Assembly (NCBI GenBank): GCA_951640165.1
Contig: OX621256.1
Span: 682,001-746,000 of the forward strand
Direction of reading: 5' to 3'
DNA: 64,000 nt
DNA from: Pseudoips prasinana
Lineage: Eukaryota; Arthropoda; Insecta; Lepidoptera; Nolidae
Of this stretch, positions 40,512 through 51,149 are shown in pieces. Made by a program: the position numbers and the translations under genes. Numbering within the stretch: the stretch's first letter is position 1; the number at the start of each line of letters is the position of its first letter. Under the pieces are notes generated by a model that was given only the letters and a program-made list of their open reading frames with translations, made no database searches and was not told the DNA's origin.

Positions 40512-42407
40512 CTAATCCACACGGTCATCCTGCTTATCATCTGTCCCAGATGAACTTCCTTCTTCTAGGGCATTCCACGCTTTCATCAAATCCGCAGAAG
40601 TTGAAGTATAAATGGGTACTTCCCCATTTCCCACCTTCTTGACTGTCATCTCTTTTATTTGATACCAAGATACACTCGACGCAATTTGTTATAATTGTTC
40701 TAATTTTATCTTGTAAACTGTCTATATAAAATTCTCTTTTAATTAATTCTTCAGTCTTTGCAACTCCAAAATGTCCTCGTTCATGATTCCTTCTTATTGT
40801 TTCAAATTGCATTTTCTTGGGTACCACAATTAGTCTAGTACCGTTTATTTCCTTATAAAATATGTCTTTTTGTAAAATATAATCTTGATAAGATTCTTTT
40901 TCTAGAATTTTCTTAAATGCTTTTATGTAAGCATCTTCATCTTGAGCTTTTTTAATGCGTGCTGTAGTTTCTGCGATCATTAGACAGACTGGATACCTAC
41001 TTAATGCATCAGCGTGCTTCATTCTGGATCCTGGTCTATGTTCTAAGAATGACTGAACAGCTTTCACGTTTTTTGGTTGCCTAAACTTTGCGACGGCATT
41101 AATTTTGTCTTTCGATGGTCTCACTTCATTATCACGAATATAATCTTCAATACACTTATTATTAGGTGCATATTCTTTACATATCTTATGAATTCTTTCT
41201 GCATAGTTAGATTCTTCGATAGCATATTCTCGATTAGCTTCGACTAAAAGAGTGAGGTTCATAATTTTATCCATAAAGATACCATCGGGAGTAAAATGTA
41301 CCTCAAAGTCTTTGAGTATAGGATTTCCAATCAGAAAAGTTACGGGTATGTCATGGTTCTTCACGACACAGAACTTTAACTCCGCATAGTACTGGTCAAT
41401 CTGAACTATGGCTGAAAACATTCCTTGCGTATCAACCTTGTTTTCTGCTATTCCTGTTAGACATGTTGATTTCAATTTGTAGTCCTCAATACTATCCTCG
41501 ATCTTCTCAAATTCTGATTCTATAATCAGGTTTACGTCACTTCCGGTATCAATGAGAGCTATAAAGTCTATTCCATTAATCGTTATCTTCTTGTAGGGAA
41601 CTTGTTCCTTCTTATCTTTATTATGTTCCATATGCTCCTCTTTTCCTTCATTCCGTATATTGAGTGACTTCTTATACTGACTATTTGTACATTCAGTAGA
41701 TTTGTGCCCAAATTCATTACATTTAAAACATTTGATCCCCTTCGAACAGGATGGTAATTGATGGCCTAATTCACCACAGTTGAAACATCTTTTCACGCAA
41801 GTTGTTTTACGGCTTGAATGATGAGTAGATGAATGACCAACTTGTGCAGTTTTACTCTGAACTTTCTTTCTAAAGTTACTGTATATGTCCAATTTCTTTC
41901 TAAAATCATTTAAGTCCGTGGCACCATATAGAATGGTTTTATTAGTCTCTAGGTCACGAATGCCATCAATGACATGCTCTATCAGTGCAGCATCTTCAAC
42001 ATTGCCATGGAGTGCCAACTCTTTCATAGTCAAAAAATATTGTTGATAGGTTTCGTCATTTTTCATTTTACGCGCGGCAAGTTTCTTATGCACTATTGCG
42101 CTGTTAATCTTAGGTCCGAATTCTTCATTAAGGGCTTGCTTCAAGCTTGCATAGTCTTTAACCTTTCCTATAGATCTCAGAAAAAGTTTTGCGGTTCCAT
42201 CCAAGAGTCGTTTGGCATAAATTAACTTCTCAACTTTACTCCACTTCATAAGCTGAGCAGTATCTTCGAATTCATCGATAAATGCCTCAATAGGGTAGGT
42301 GTCGTCTCCAGTAAAAATATCGACATCGAATTTTCCAAATCGTTGAAGGAAATATGTACCTTAAAGTCTTCATCTTCACGTTCTTTGTCGTCTTTTTTTG
42401 GCGGCAT
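40512..42407 (-). pseudogene. Gypsy unit 2: Gag-Pol with reverse transcriptase deleted
   Basis: Start MPPKKDDKE at 42407. A frameshift near 42350 separates it from the main 570-codon frame (42249-40537). That frame holds Gag (KLIYAKRLLDGTAKLFLR), two CCHC knuckles, protease D-T-G-S with a normal Gly, GNPILKDFEVHF, then RT thumb (AKFRQPKNVKAVQSFL) joined to the end of RNase H (RPGSRMKHADALSRYP) and the integrase zinc region (NHERGHFGVAKTEELIKREFY ... CVEC). The RT palm with its YxDD motif, most of RNase H and the integrase core are missing. A second frame recovers the Pol C-terminus ending at 40512 (EEGSSSGTDDKQDD). Deletion derivative, not functional. Confidence 0.78.
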
Positions 42408-43175
42408 CGTGGTAGTAGTACTTATGTCGGGCTTAAAACTCTGAGATTTTCTTCTTCTGGTAGTCGTACAAAATGATGGCTCCTTCATCAGTATCGAAAT
42501 TAAGTTAGTCTTCAGTCTTCATAAAAATAATCTCGATAGGTTTTTCGAAAGCTACCATTTTAGTAGACAAATTCTACGTTGGCAACATTTTCTACCGCTA
42601 TGTGTCAATAAAACAGACATGACATTGTCACTCGTTGCTAACTGCTTTCGCCGTGTTGTCGTTGCTAGCGGTGCGCGCGTCGGTAAAACGGTATGGAATG
42701 ACGATCACAATGGCGTCCCAAGCTAATAATAATATGAACCGGCACTTTTTTATTGGATGAATCTTTGGTTTTCGTCTTCGATTCACTTCAAATATTGTTT
42801 CACATCCCGGACGAGCCCCCAAAAGTTGTGGGGATGTGGCTCAATAGAAAATTGAAGTAAATTTTATCACTTTATTTATTTTTATTTAAGAACAAATCTT
42901 ACGAAATGATTTTTCTATGTGCTGTCACATAGAAAAATATTAATGGTTTTTGTATGGTCCTACATAAATTTTGTTTAAAAACAATTACTGTTATTCAGAA
43001 AAAATTAAATCAGTTCGATGTTTATTAAAACAAATATTATTATATACATATAATTATATCTATAAAAAAATATATAGAACCGATTAGTACCCAAAAACAT
43101 TATCGTAAAGGACTCCACGTTTGCCTCCATTATTCAGTGAAGTAGTAAAGGGCCTCAGGTTAAATGTAAACGTTT
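42408..43175. other. Gypsy leader, LTR edge and flank
   Basis: 42408-42803 is the minus-strand leader between PBS and gag. 42909-42938 is a perfect 13-bp-stem hairpin with a 4-base loop, starting five bases beyond the truncated LTR copy. The rest (to 43175) is AT-rich with nothing recognised. Confidence 0.5.
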
Positions 43176-43390
43176 GGTCTAGTCGTTAGTGAATCCAACT
43201 GCTTTGCCAGACGTCCTGGGTTCGAGCCCTACCCAGGAAAATCATTGTGTAATGAGCACGATTATTTGTTGTAAGACTGGGTGAATTAATTTATAATACA
43301 TAAGGAATTTGGAAAATATAAATTATTTAACAGTTATCTGGAATCAGATTGCAGTGTTTTAGTTGCGTCCAGATATTTATTGTATATTAT
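43176..43390 (+). mobile_element. tRNA-derived SINE (family T3)
   Basis: GTTTGGTCTAGTCGTTAGTG (A box), TGGGTTCGAGCCCTACCC (B box), AAAATCATTGTGTAATGAGCACG, AACAGTTATCTGG, GAATCAGATTGCAGTG. The tail is diverged. Confidence 0.7.
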
Positions 43391-43458
43391 TTTAATGTGT
43401 ATCTAAATGTATTTATAATTTTTAAATCTATTTCCACCTTGAGCACCTTAACATAATA

Positions 43459-44740
43459 GGTCTTTACCTATGAAATTGCCGTTTTGTATGAAAAAATTTA
43501 AACGAATTTTTTTCATGAATTTTTTTATTTGTATTAATTGAAGTAATCACCCATGCAATCAATGCATCTTTGCCATCGCAGTGGCAGTTTATTGATGCCC
43601 TTCTTAAAGAAATCAGCTGGACGGGAGGCAACAAATTCTTCAAAGGCATTTTGTACTGCCTCTCGGGTATTGAATTTTTTTCCCGCCAAGAAGTTATCCA
43701 AATTCTGGAAAAAGTAGTAGTCTGTAGGCGCAAGGTCTGGTGAGTAGGGCGGATGACGGAGAGCTTCCAACCCCAGTTCTTGCAACTTGGAGACCGTCTG
43801 CTGTGCAGTATGAGGTCGCGCGTTGTCGTGCAGGAGCAGCGGAGACGAGCGATTGACCAATGCTGGTTGGAGATGCGCCAGCTTCTCCATCATTGTGCTC
43901 AGTTCTTCACAGTACACATCTGCAGTAATGCTCACCCCGTTTGGTAAGAAGCTGTGATGAATCACACCGGCGTTAGACCACCAAACAGTGACCATCACTT
44001 TTCTAGGGGTAAGTTTTCGTTTAGGGCATTGTTTAGGTGCTGAACCAGGATCCAACCAACTTGCTGAGCGCTTGCGGTTATCAAACAGAATCCATTTTTC
44101 ATCGCAGGTAACAATTCGGTTCAAAATTCCTTCATTTGTGTGTCTGTTGAGCAGTGCAAGGCACGTCTCGACGCGTACTTCGCGCTGGCGATCATTGAGT
44201 TCGTGGGGCACCCATTTGTCAAGCTTTTTTACCTTGCCAATTTGACGCAAATGGACCAATATTGTTTTGACGCTAACGTCGAAAGCTGCTGCTAATTCAG
44301 CCGTAGATTGTGTATCATCAGCTTCCACAACCGCCTTTAATTCGTCATTGTCGACCAAAGTCTTCGGACGACCGCGAGGTTCATTTTTCAGGTCGAAATT
44401 TCCAGAACGGAAGCGAGCAAACCAATAACAGGTGGTGCGTTGGTTTGTAGTGTTAGCTCCGTAAACGTCGTTGATGTTGCGTGCCGCTTGTGCCGCGTTG
44501 CTGCCACGACGGTACTCATATTCCATAATTACTCGAATTTTTAACGTATCCATGATGACGAAAAAGATTGAAATGCGATGAAAATGTAACACTAATCAAT
44601 AAAGAAATGACTACTTTTGGAAAAAAGAATCCATGTTTTTAAAATAAAATTAATTTGAAATTAGAATTCTTAGCCAAACAAAAATTATTTTGATTTGAAA
44701 TGGCCAGTACTGCAGAACGGCAATTTCATAGGTAAAGACC
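43459..44740 (-). mobile_element. Complete mariner, perfect TIRs, TA-flanked
   Basis: 1282 bp. The TIRs are identical over 25 bp (43459-43483 and 44716-44740; outer part GGTCTTTACCTATGAAATTG), with TA immediately outside both (43457-43458 and 44741-44742), the mariner target duplication. The interior is one uninterrupted transposase gene with short UTRs. Identical ends, an open frame and intact catalytic motifs indicate a young copy that may still be mobile. Confidence 0.92.
43534..44553 (-). CDS. Mariner transposase, cecropia/Hsmar1-like, intact (339 aa)
   Basis: Cut-and-paste DNA transposase that binds the element's TIRs and inserts at TA. I start at the ATG at 44553 (MDTLKIRVIM); an ATG 13 codons upstream only adds a hydrophobic leader. 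Length matches the ~340-residue family norm. Residues 1-110 carry two helix-turn-helix regions (AAQAARNIN, TTNQRTTCYWF, GRPK, STAELAAAF), then the canonical linker WVPHEL at 114-119. The catalytic triad is complete: D151 (TCDEKWILFDN), D243 (LLHDNARPH) and D278 (LAPTDYYFF), 34 residues between the last two, with YSPDLAP at 270-276. The C-terminus GINKLPLRWQRCIDCMGDYF is intact. Motif spelling places it with cecropia-subfamily mariners. Activity itself is not shown. Confidence 0.92.
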   Translation of the reverse strand: MDTLKIRVIMEYEYRRGSNAAQAARNINDVYGANTTNQRTTCYWFARFRSGNFDLKNEPRGRPKTLVDNDELKAVVEADDTQSTAELAAAFDVSVKTILVHLRQIGKVKKLDKWVPHELNDRQREVRVETCLALLNRHTNEGILNRIVTCDEKWILFDNRKRSASWLDPGSAPKQCPKRKLTPRKVMVTVWWSNAGVIHHSFLPNGVSITADVYCEELSTMMEKLAHLQPALVNRSSPLLLHDNARPHTAQQTVSKLQELGLEALRHPPYSPDLAPTDYYFFQNLDNFLAGKKFNTREAVQNAFEEFVASRPADFFKKGINKLPLRWQRCIDCMGDYFN

Positions 44741-44742
44741 TA

Positions 44743-45058
44743 ATATTAAATAAAGCTTTGTATGTGCCCAAAATCGAATGGCTAGAAACAACCGCGCGCC
44801 AACCCTGCGTGTGGCTATTACGTCGGCTAGTTTCGCGAGTAGACCGCACTGATTCACTGCACAGAATTAACAGACGCAGCTATGCTTTGTTTCCTAACAT
44901 TATACTCGTGTTTATTTTGAAGCGTCCCATTACTTTGGCGAGTAACCAGTTCCCTTTATTGTTATACTACCACCGTGTTAACAATCTTCTTAACCAATAA
45001 TACTATGATTTTATAAAATTAGTTTTAATTTTAGTCATGTATTCCTTCTTTATTTTTT
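44743..45058. other. Spacer, nothing recognised
   Basis: No supported feature. Confidence 0.4.
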
Positions 45059-45252
45059 TTATTTGCAACCCTCGCACTTAGGATATTAATGCCTGTGCCA
45101 CGGGGTACTTTACAAACAAATAATTCACGGACACAAAGTACATCCAGACTCAGAACAAGTATTTCTGTGTCACACAAATAGTTGCCCTGCGCAAGAATCC
45201 GACCTGAAACACGAAGTGGCGAGGCGACTGTCTTAACCGCTGCGCCACACGT
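45059..45252 (-). mobile_element. tRNA-derived SINE (family T4)
   Basis: On the minus strand: GCACGTGTGGCGCAGCGGTTAAGAC (A box), a changed B box (CAGGTCGGATTC), GCAGGGCAACTATTTGTG, GTTCTGAGTCTGGATGTAC, CCCGTGGCACAGGCATTAATATCC. Confidence 0.7.
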
Positions 45253-45309
45253 GCTATCATTTATACATTATATGTGATTTGTTATACATGTGTCATTTAA
45301 TTTTGATAA

Positions 45310-45978
45310 ACACTCTACACGAAGAAAGTCGTATATCTCGAAAATTCACCCTTGACATATGTCAATGCCTATATTTATCTGGGAAAGCAAGTTTCATTCA
45401 ACCAACAAAATAACGAACTGGAAGTAGAGAGATGAATCAACATCACATGGAAAAAGTTCTGGAGTCTCAAAGAAATACTAAAAAGTGATATGACCATAAG
45501 AATGAAAACTAAAGTAATGAACACCTGCCTACTGCCCTCTTTAACATACGCCTGCCAAACTTTGAAATTTACTAGAAAAACGAAAAATAGAATTACATCC
45601 TGCCAAAGGAGTATGGAGAGAACCATCTTGAAAATTAAGAAAATCCAAAAGATCCGCCACACTTATATAAGACAGAAAACTAAAGCCATTGACGCCCTCA
45701 GCTATTCACTAAAGCTTAAATGGCGATGGGCTGGACACGTAGCGAGACTTAGCGATAATCGCTGGACTAAAAAGACAACGTTATGGGCAGGTCCTCTAGG
45801 ACAGAGAAAAAGAGGACGACCAAACGCGCGCTGGGCAGACGACATCATAAAAGTAGCCGGTACTCAATGGCCGCGAGCGGCTGAAAATAGAGAGTATTGG
45901 TCATCTCTGGAGGAGGCCTTTACCTTTCATGGAGAGGGTTCTTGCCAACAAAATACAAACCCTATATCTAATGATTAA
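45310..45978 (+). pseudogene. RTE-like LINE, RT C-terminus (third lineage)
   Basis: From about 45330 the frame gives YVNAYIYLGKQVSFN, a TGA (45433-45435) where Trp is expected, INITWKKFWSLKEIL, then an uninterrupted stretch: KVMNTCLLPSLTYACQT, CQRSMERTILKIKKIQKIR, KAIDALSYSLKLKWRWAGHVARLSDNRW, RGRPNARWADDI, WPRAAENREYWSSLEEAFTF. The series YLG, LTY..(Q/E)T, Q..MER..L, W.WAGH.AR..D.RW, GRP..RW.DDI and W.SLEEAF marks the RTE RT thumb and tail. One stop and 5' truncation make it a relic, though the last 160 codons are open. Confidence 0.72.
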
Positions 45979-46145
45979 AATTTAAATATATATATATATA
46001 AAATATTTTCATTTTAAATCGATTAATTTTATAATTTTTGCATGCACATTGCTATTGTTTTTTATAATCTGTACTACCAACAAGCTAGAAATAAAAGCCT
46101 ATTTTATTTATGTGATTTGTTATTGTTTTCTAATACTTGCTTTTG

Positions 46146-46230
46146 CTCATTGATTTATTATAGCCACGTTGGTTTAGCGGTGGCGTTTCTGACCACAGAT
46201 TGTTAGGTCATGGGTTCTTATAAAAAAAAA
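46146..46230 (+). mobile_element. tRNA-like SINE head, fragment
   Basis: AGCCACGTTGGTTTAGCGGTGG (A-box-like) and TTAGGTCATGGGTTC (start of a B box), then an A run. Rest of the SINE is absent. Confidence 0.4.
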
Positions 46231-46586
46231 AACTATGAAAATATTAATACTACCCAACTATCTATATGTTAAGGATTCCTTTTTACCCATTTGAAGTCGT
46301 ATAACAGTTTAATAGCTCAGTTCAGGAACGTCAAATATCGTCATGTCCTTGTAAAGGTGATTGACATTGGCTAGGATATCTGAGTGTTAGCCGATGATCT
46401 TTACTAGTATAACGGTTCACCGCGGTCTGTACGAAGGTCAAGCAGTTCTACACTCATAACCAACTGTATTTGGTAAAAAAATATCAAGGTAATTCTTTTA
46501 TTTTAGATGTATAGCATTATTCGCAATGCAATGCTTAAGTCCAATTTAAAAAAAAACGGCTAAGTGCGAGACGTACTCGCCCATGA
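46231..46586. other. Spacer, nothing recognised
   Basis: No supported feature. Confidence 0.4.
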
Positions 46587-46707
46587 AGGGTTCCGTAGCA
46601 GCCAGTAGGTATTTGAATTGATTGATTGAAAGGTAAATTGCGGTTTACTATTTGTGACGTATTAAAGAAAGAACTACTTACTAGATCTAGTTCAAACCAT
46701 ATATAAT

Positions 46708-46785
<78 letters not shown>

Positions 46786-47335
46786 TATATATATTTTTAG
46801 TTTTATCATTCTCTTATTTTAGAAGTTACAGGGGGGGGGGGGACACTCATTTATTTTACCACTTTGAAAATGTCTCTTGCGCAAACTATTTAGTTTAGAA
46901 AAAAATGATATAAGAAACCTCAATATCATTTTTGAAGACCTATCCATAGATACCCCACATGTATGGGGACGACAAAAATGTTTTTTTTGAGTTTCAGTTC
47001 TATGTATGGGCAACCCCCAAAATTATTATTCTTTTTCTATTTTTGTATGAAAATCTTAATGCGGGGGAGAGGACACTCATTGTACCACTTTGGAAGTTTC
47101 TCTCGCGCAAACTATTGAGTTTGAAAAAAAATATATTAGAAACCTCAATATTATCATCTCTGATAACCTATCCATAGATACCCCACATGTAACGGTTTGG
47201 AGAAAAAAAATCGTTGAATTTCAGTTTTGAGTATGGGGAACCCCCAACATTTTTAATTTTCTATTTTTGTGCGAACATCTTAATGCGATTCCCAGAATAC
47301 ATCTTAACTAGTTTAAACTCTATAGTAATATACGG
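46587..47335 (+). mobile_element. TIR element (AGGGTTCCGT family) with expanded internal repeats
   Basis: Left end AGGGTTCCGTAGC at 46587-46599, identical to the 4.35-kb element's TIR. The right end is decayed (ATACGGAACG near 47330). Inside are a 69-bp (AT)n run at 46711-46779, a run of 12 G at 46831-46842, and a tandem duplication with ~230-bp period (GGACACTCAT at 46841 and 47071; CCATAGATACCCCACATGTA in both). The duplication is absent from the 4.35-kb copy. Confidence 0.6.
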
Positions 47336-48431
47336 AACGTAAATCTCTCTCTTTCTATCTTCACAAACTTAAATCTTGGTTAAAATAAGCGGACTGAGGG
47401 GCAGTTGGTGGCGCCAGGCTACACAAATAGCTAGTATTGAATGACCGTACACCGTACGCACCAACACAGTTATACCCCATATAAATCGAAGACTTTTAGA
47501 ATTGTACAGAGTTAAGTATGCATTACGAATTAACTATTTCGAAAATTTTACCGACTTAATTCTTCTTGTTCTCTTGCAAAATAATAAAAAGATACTAAGT
47601 AATATTTTTTTATTTTCTTTTTTAATGAGATGTGTTTAAATTTTTCTATCTGTTCTAAAAGTTAGTTAATCGTGTATAGCGGACACCAACCAAAACTTGA
47701 AAAAAATACATAAATATCAGTTCTGAAAGTGTTATAATTGCTTTGAAAACTAACGCCCTGCCACGAATATATTTAATACGTCTTCAGTGAGGCCATGAGT
47801 GTTGCAAGCGTCATACCATCGGGTAGGTACTTTATACCATCATACCATCGGGAGACTTGGTAATATAAGAACAATATATAAGGAAAACACCCTGCCTCCT
47901 GTAAGGTTACATAAACTTTGATATTAAGTTATTTAATTCTTTGGGTATTGTATTAGACTTATACTTTTGTTATTGATTTTTTCATATTTGCTATAATAAA
48001 TATGCGTTAAGAATCGGATAGATGGGCAACATTGGTGGTAGAAGCGATGACAAGGGTGAAAGGAGTCGGGAAAGGGATTGAAAAGATCAAGGTAAGATGT
48101 TACGAACTAAGAAGATTATATGAAATGAAATAAAAATACATTTAATTCAGCACAACACACAAGAAAATGAGGAGTACAAATATATAAGTATATAATATAA
48201 TAATAATAATAAACTTTATTTCTTAGAATAGTTGCTGTAGAAGAATACAAATTGCATATGGAAGGATAGTGCTCAAGTTTGCATCTTATTTATCTCTTGG
48301 ATTGGAGTTAACCTTTTACACTATTTATCGTTAATGTTTTATAAAAGATTCAATCAACTTCCGACTGTTTTCTTATGACAAGCAATTTTTTAATTTTTTT
48401 TTATTTTGAAAATGTCACAAGGATTATCCTA
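47336..48431. other. AT-rich spacer, nothing recognised
   Basis: No coding motif. CATACCATCGGG is repeated three times near 47811-47853 (direct, ~30-bp spacing). Confidence 0.4.
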
Positions 48432-48632
48432 GCCCCAAACTAAGCAAAGCTTGTACTATGGGTACCAGGCGACGATATACATACTTATATAGATAGATAA
48501 ATACTTAAATACATAGAAAACATCCATGACTCAGAAGCAAATATTCGTGCTCATCACACAAATATTTGCACTTACCGGGATTCGAACCCAGGACCACCAG
48601 CTTCGTAGGTAAGAGCACTACCAACTAGGCTG
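48432..48632 (-). mobile_element. tRNA-derived SINE (family T2)
   Basis: Reverse copy of the SINE at 37731-37966: AGCCCCAAACTAAGCAAAGC, GGTACCAGGCGACGATATAC, CATCCATGACTCAGAAGC, GGGATTCGAACCCAGGACC (B box reversed), GCACTACCAACTAGGCTG. The last few bases of the head are lost. Confidence 0.72.
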
Positions 48633-49215
48633 ATTTGAACAGAAACTATCCAAATCAGTTCACAAACACATATCACACTTAATATTATGTGACCACTTCA
48701 GACCAATTATAGCTAACAATAAAAAGTTGAATTCCGAATGAGCTAAATTTTTATGAGCTTCCATTATTTGATAATCCAATACGTTACTACCGAAGGTATC
48801 AATAAACTTGTCAAAACTTGATATACATTCAGAGAACTGCAAATAAAAGCATGTAATTATTCATCCTCAGTCGAGCAAAAAAATATAAGCTTTTACAGAT
48901 CTGTCAGGTGTTCAAATTAGTAACTTATTGTATTAATAACAGTTGTACCAGCCTTGAGAGCTATCGTTAAGGTTCTTCCATACGGAACATTCATCATCAT
49001 AAAAACGCACGTTTTATTTACATACCAAAGGTGCTAGCTATTTAACAAGCTTATTTTAACTGCCGGGGATAATAGTAAATGCAACGTCTTGGTCAGTTAC
49101 AAATTCTTAAACTACGCTATTACATGCAAAATATATATATATAAAATCCTTTATGCTAATAAATGAAAATAATGGCTTCTGGTAAAGATTTTTTATAAAT
49201 TAGGCAAAACGTGTG
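48633..49215. other. AT-rich spacer, nothing recognised
   Basis: No supported feature. Confidence 0.4.
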
Positions 49216-49430
49216 ACTGTACGCGTGGCGCAGCGGCTAAGACAGTCACCTTGCCGCTCCGTCCCGCCGCGGGACTCGAACCCGCCAGGGGTTCGAGTCC
49301 CGCGGCTGACAACTATTTGTGTGACCTATAAATAGTTGTACTGAGTCTGGATGTAATTTGTATCCATCTATTGTATGTGTGTAAAGTACCGCGCGACAGA
49401 TCAGATTTCCTAATGCGGGTGTTGTCTTTT
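49216..49430 (+). mobile_element. tRNA-SINE (family T4) with inverted B-box duplication
   Basis: GTACGCGTGGCGCAGCGGCTAAG (A box), then a perfect 17-bp inverted repeat, 49266-49282 (GCCGCGGGACTCGAACC) and 49290-49306 (its complement), each arm holding a B box. The usual T4 body follows (GACAACTATTTGTGTGACC, TACTGAGTCTGGATGTAA, GCGGGTGTTGTCTTT). Other T4 copies have the B box once. Confidence 0.75.
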
Positions 49431-50172
49431 AATTATTTTGATGCTAACATTAAAATGATATAAATAATTTCCAATCAATTAAACGTAATATCTTATATAT
49501 AATATATAAAATACAAAAGATATGTATAAAAAAAAAGTAAATCAGGCCTACGAGATGGCTACTTCTGATTAAACTCATTGTTAAATCCAATACACTTAGG
49601 TGTCTTAGTACCTGCCAGATCCTCCACATTTACAGCCACTGCCGACCCTGGCTTATAGAAAAAACAATGAGGCAGAGATTAATAGTCTAAAAAAGATACA
49701 AAATTCGTAATTTAATCTCACTCTTCTCCTTTTTTTTCGGCCTAAGGCCGCTATAGTTTCTATTTTGTTTTTGTAAGATATTATTTATATTTTACTTTCA
49801 ATTTGATGTCTGTATTTCGTTTTATGTTGTTTTTATATTAATATTTATGTGTTGTTACTGATTTTAAGTATGTGATAATTTTTGTAAGAAGTCTAATAAG
49901 TCCAGTTACGCAAAACAAATACATAATAATGCGTTCCATCTGTGTGGAAGTAACCTTACAGTATACCTCCGAACTAACGAGGTATCGTAAAAACTAATAA
50001 ATATAATTTATGCTCGAACTTGGCTGCTCAACTATTATTATTTTTATTGTACTTGTAGAATATATTATTAGGAATGTATACATATGTTAAGTAGTAAAAT
50101 ATAACTACTGTAGTTAATTGGTTATTCTTTAACATAAGTGAGTAAAGGGTGCAATTTAAGTAAATCACAGTA
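49431..50172. other. AT-rich spacer, nothing recognised
   Basis: AAAGATACAAAATTCG near 49694 resembles a LINE 3' UTR but is too short to assign. Confidence 0.35.
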
Positions 50173-50331
50173 ATATTATAAAGACGAAAGTTTGTGAGTG
50201 TGTATGTTTGTTACTTCTTCACATCGAAATGGCTCGAGCGATTTTAATAAAATTTGGTATGGAATTAGCTAATACCCTGGATTTATACATATACTATAAT
50301 TTATAAGGTCAAACGCGGGGAAAACCGCGGG
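50173..50331 (+). mobile_element. Short Helitron-like element
   Basis: Starts near TAATATTATAAAGACGAAAG, contains TTTGTGAGTGTGTATGTTTG, GAATTAGCTAATACCCTGG, and ends AAACGCGGGGAAAACCGCGGGG without the CTAG. It matches the reverse elements at 21.1 and 30.4 kb. Confidence 0.5.
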
Positions 50332-50405
50332 GTATATATTTTTAATTTACTTAAAAACAAATGAGGTTATCAATATACTTTGATTTAATTGTACACTTTT
50401 ATACT

Positions 50406-50483
50406 AGGCTTGTTGGTATAGTTGTTAATGACCCTGATTGCTAAACGAGAGGTCGTGGGTTCGATTCCCACCCAGAACCAACC
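50406..50483 (+). mobile_element. tRNA-SINE (family T3) head only
   Basis: GGCTTGTTGGTATAGTTGTTAATG (A box), CCTGATTGCTAAACGAGAGG, GTGGGTTCGATTCCCACCC (B box), then unrelated sequence. 3'-truncated, which is unusual for retrotransposition and implies later deletion. Confidence 0.6.
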
Positions 50484-51149
50484 GATTTATCTTTGTTTGA
50501 GAACCGATAAAGAAAATTAGTTTTTAAATCGTAGCTTCCCCATACCATATGATTACGGAATCGTCCTTTAAATATGTTGTTGCAATTTTATGTCTAAACC
50601 AAAAGTTTAACTCGGTTTAATGTTATCTAAACAGTAATTATTTTAATATTAATAATAATTAATATAAAACCATATAGCCGAATTCACATTTTTTTAAGAA
50701 AATTCTTTAAAGAAGTCGACCAATTTTAAAGGTACAGACACCATAAGGAAAAAGTAATAATAAATGATTAGGCTCAGATTGGAGTCGTACCTACTTAACT
50801 TCACTCATGAAAGTTATTTATTTGTACCGCTTTTAAACAGTCAAACATAATAATAATTACGAAACTCCTTATTGTTGACCAATTAAGCAATAAAAGAACA
50901 ATAAACATGAGAGAAATAAGTATAACTGGTGGTATTATCATTAAAATGTGATCTCTTCCAGACAACTCATCTAGGAAATTAAGAAAGCATTGCGAGACGG
51001 GTATGAACAGAGTGGTTGACTGAAGGGGCTTTGAGTACCTATTGATCATTATTTTTCTTTGACTAACTTCTAGAATATTGTGTGTTTGACGTAATGTTTA
51101 AAAATATTATGTCATATTACAAAACCAAACAGAAATAAAACCGATGTTC
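50484..51149. other. Spacer with a small LINE-tail relic
   Basis: 50930-50985 (GGTGGTATTATCATTAAAATG, GATCTCTTCCAGACAAC) matches the 27845-28000 repeat. Nothing coding. Confidence 0.4.

Larger units (their letters stand above)
39117..42903 (-). mobile_element. Tandem, deleted Ty3/gypsy array (tRNA-Pro primed)
   Basis: Three copies of the same ~80-90-bp sequence (39117-39207, 40332-40422, 42822-42903) bracket two internal regions on the minus strand, the arrangement produced when LTR elements recombine at a shared LTR. Each of the first two copies is preceded, in minus-strand sense, by a purine tract (AGAGAAGAGAAAAAGA, complement at 39208-39223 for copy 1) suitable as polypurine tract. Next to the third copy is the primer binding site TGGGGGCTCGTCCGGGAT (complement 42804-42821), identical to the tRNA-Pro PBS known from murine leukaemia virus. 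LTR length is uncertain; if the purine tracts mark the LTR start it is only ~90 bp. No active copy remains. Confidence 0.75.

Noticed and set aside
46711..46779. Origin or promoter signal in the (AT)n run
   Set aside because: Simple microsatellite inside a transposable element; nothing around it suggests initiation.
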